Position numbers and translations under genes: made by a program
The notes under the pieces: generated by a model
Told to the model about the DNA's origin: nothing
Seen by the model: only the letters and a program-made list of their open reading frames with translations
The model's database searches: none
Source of the DNA: Bacillota bacterium
Lineage (GTDB): Bacteria > Bacillota > Bacilli > Alicyclobacillales > SLC66
Direction: 5' to 3'
NCBI GenBank assembly: GCA_021821225.1
Contig: JAKACR010000115.1
Coordinates: 1-8,303, forward strand
Length of the DNA stretch: 8,303 nucleotides
Part shown: positions 7,702-8,303 of the stretch, one piece after another
How positions within the stretch are numbered: position 1 is the first letter of the stretch
How the letters are laid out: the number at the start of each line of letters is the position of its first letter

Positions 7702-8303
7702 GTGTCCTTGAGCCGGATTGCGCATGGGGAAACTTTTAAGAAAAAGCGCCGGAAGCTTCCTCCGCTTGGACCGTACTTCCGCGGAGCGCACGGGGGACCA
7801 GGCCTGAATGCGGCGCGGTTTCGCTTTGCCGTCAAAGGGCTGCTCAGTTTGCGGGAGTCACCGGTCAGCGGAGAGGGATTCAAGCTGTGGCTGGCGGCTC
7901 ACCTGGAACGGAGCCAGGGGTATGCGACCGAAGGCGGATTCCCGTGGATCGAAGCGCGCAGTTCTCCGTTTCCGGATGATGATCAGGGATTGATCGGCCG
8001 GACGGTGACCTTCTCGCCGGCGAATTACCAGAATGAGCTGCGACGGTACCGGGCGGCGTTTCTGCGTGGTGGCATGAATAGCGTGTTGCAACAGAGCGAA
8101 CTGTCGTTGCGCAGGAGATCTTCGCAGGATGCTGCAACCGCTTTCGCAAGCCGGCTGTGGGATGTCAATGCTTATGTGATCGTTCACCTGCACGATGTCC
8201 TGCGACGGCGTTACCGTTACATATACGACGGCGGGAAGCGCAACATTGTGCGGGATTGCGCGCGCCTGGCCGCAGTGGACGCGCATTATACGGCAAAACC
8301 GTT
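7702..8303 (+). CDS. Unassigned protein, at least 200 residues (partial at right edge)
   Basis: A frame directly after lysS stays open to the end of the window. I do not recognise its family. I favour GTG 7702, with GAGG/AGGTG (7690-7695) as ribosome binding site; GTG 7693 and TTG 7708 are alternatives, and no ATG occurs in frame before 8074. From GTG 7702 the protein begins with a basic patch KKKRRK (13-18), then LPPLGPYFRGAHGGPGLNAARF (19-40), KLWLAAHLERSQGY (61-74), PFPDDDQGLIGRTVTF (89-104), and an Arg-rich stretch including NELRRYRAAFLRGG and VLRRRYRYIYDGG. No signal peptide or membrane segment is visible, so it is probably cytosolic. The absence of stops over 200 codons, GC-rich third positions like the neighbours, and the 15-base gap to lysS support a real gene in the same transcript. 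The minus-strand frames opposite look like shadows. Confidence 0.65.
   Translation, partial: MSLSRIAHGETFKKKRRKLPPLGPYFRGAHGGPGLNAARFRFAVKGLLSLRESPVSGEGFKLWLAAHLERSQGYATEGGFPWIEARSSPFPDDDQGLIGRTVTFSPANYQNELRRYRAAFLRGGMNSVLQQSELSLRRRSSQDAATAFASRLWDVNAYVIVHLHDVLRRRYRYIYDGGKRNIVRDCARLAAVDAHYTAKP

Noticed and set aside
7858..8286. A minus-strand frame of 142 codons opposite the unassigned terminal gene.
   Set aside because: The + frame is longer, runs on from lysS with close spacing and matches the local direction of transcription. I cannot fully exclude the minus frame because neither product is recognised.

Overview
The window is an ordinary-looking but informative stretch of a moderately high-GC bacterial chromosome. 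Every confidently identified gene lies on the + strand. The order ftsH (3' end) - hslO - cysK - folP - folK - small Xre-type HTH gene - dusB - greA - lysS is recognisably the Bacillales 'ftsH to lysS' housekeeping region (B. subtilis: ftsH-coaX-hslO-yacD-cysK-pabB-pabA-pabC-sul-folB-folK-yazB-dusB-lysS). GC-rich codon use, frequent GTG/TTG starts and greA placed directly before lysS fit a deep-branching member such as the Alicyclobacillaceae or a relative. That assignment is inference from gene order and protein sequence, not a database result.

Layout. 2-793: C-terminal peptidase half of FtsH, entering from the left edge. 794-864: short spacer, no coaX. 865-2729: hslO and cysK joined by an ATGA stop/start overlap. 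2730-2802: AT-rich spacer with a weak promoter candidate, sitting where B. subtilis has pabB-pabA-pabC. 2803-5383: a tightly packed block folP, folK, HTH, dusB, in which the last two genes overlap their upstream neighbours. 5384-5557: the clearest regulatory region, with a perfect consensus housekeeping promoter (TTGACA, 17 bp, TATAAT) followed by a leader of about 120 nt containing hairpins. 5558-7686: greA then lysS. 7702 to the right edge: an open reading frame of at least 200 codons that I cannot assign to a family and that has no stop inside the window.

Together the genes cover membrane protein quality control (FtsH), oxidative-stress protein holding (Hsp33), the last step of cysteine synthesis (CysK), two steps of folate synthesis (FolK and FolP), tRNA dihydrouridine formation (DusB), rescue of backtracked RNA polymerase (GreA) and charging of tRNA-Lys (LysS). 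Compared with B. subtilis the window lacks coaX, yacD, the three pab genes and folB. I found no mobile element, CRISPR array, rRNA or tRNA gene, and no obvious new defence or biosynthetic system. The items most worth a second look are the unassigned gene after lysS, the structured greA leader, the missing folB, and the unclear start of folK.
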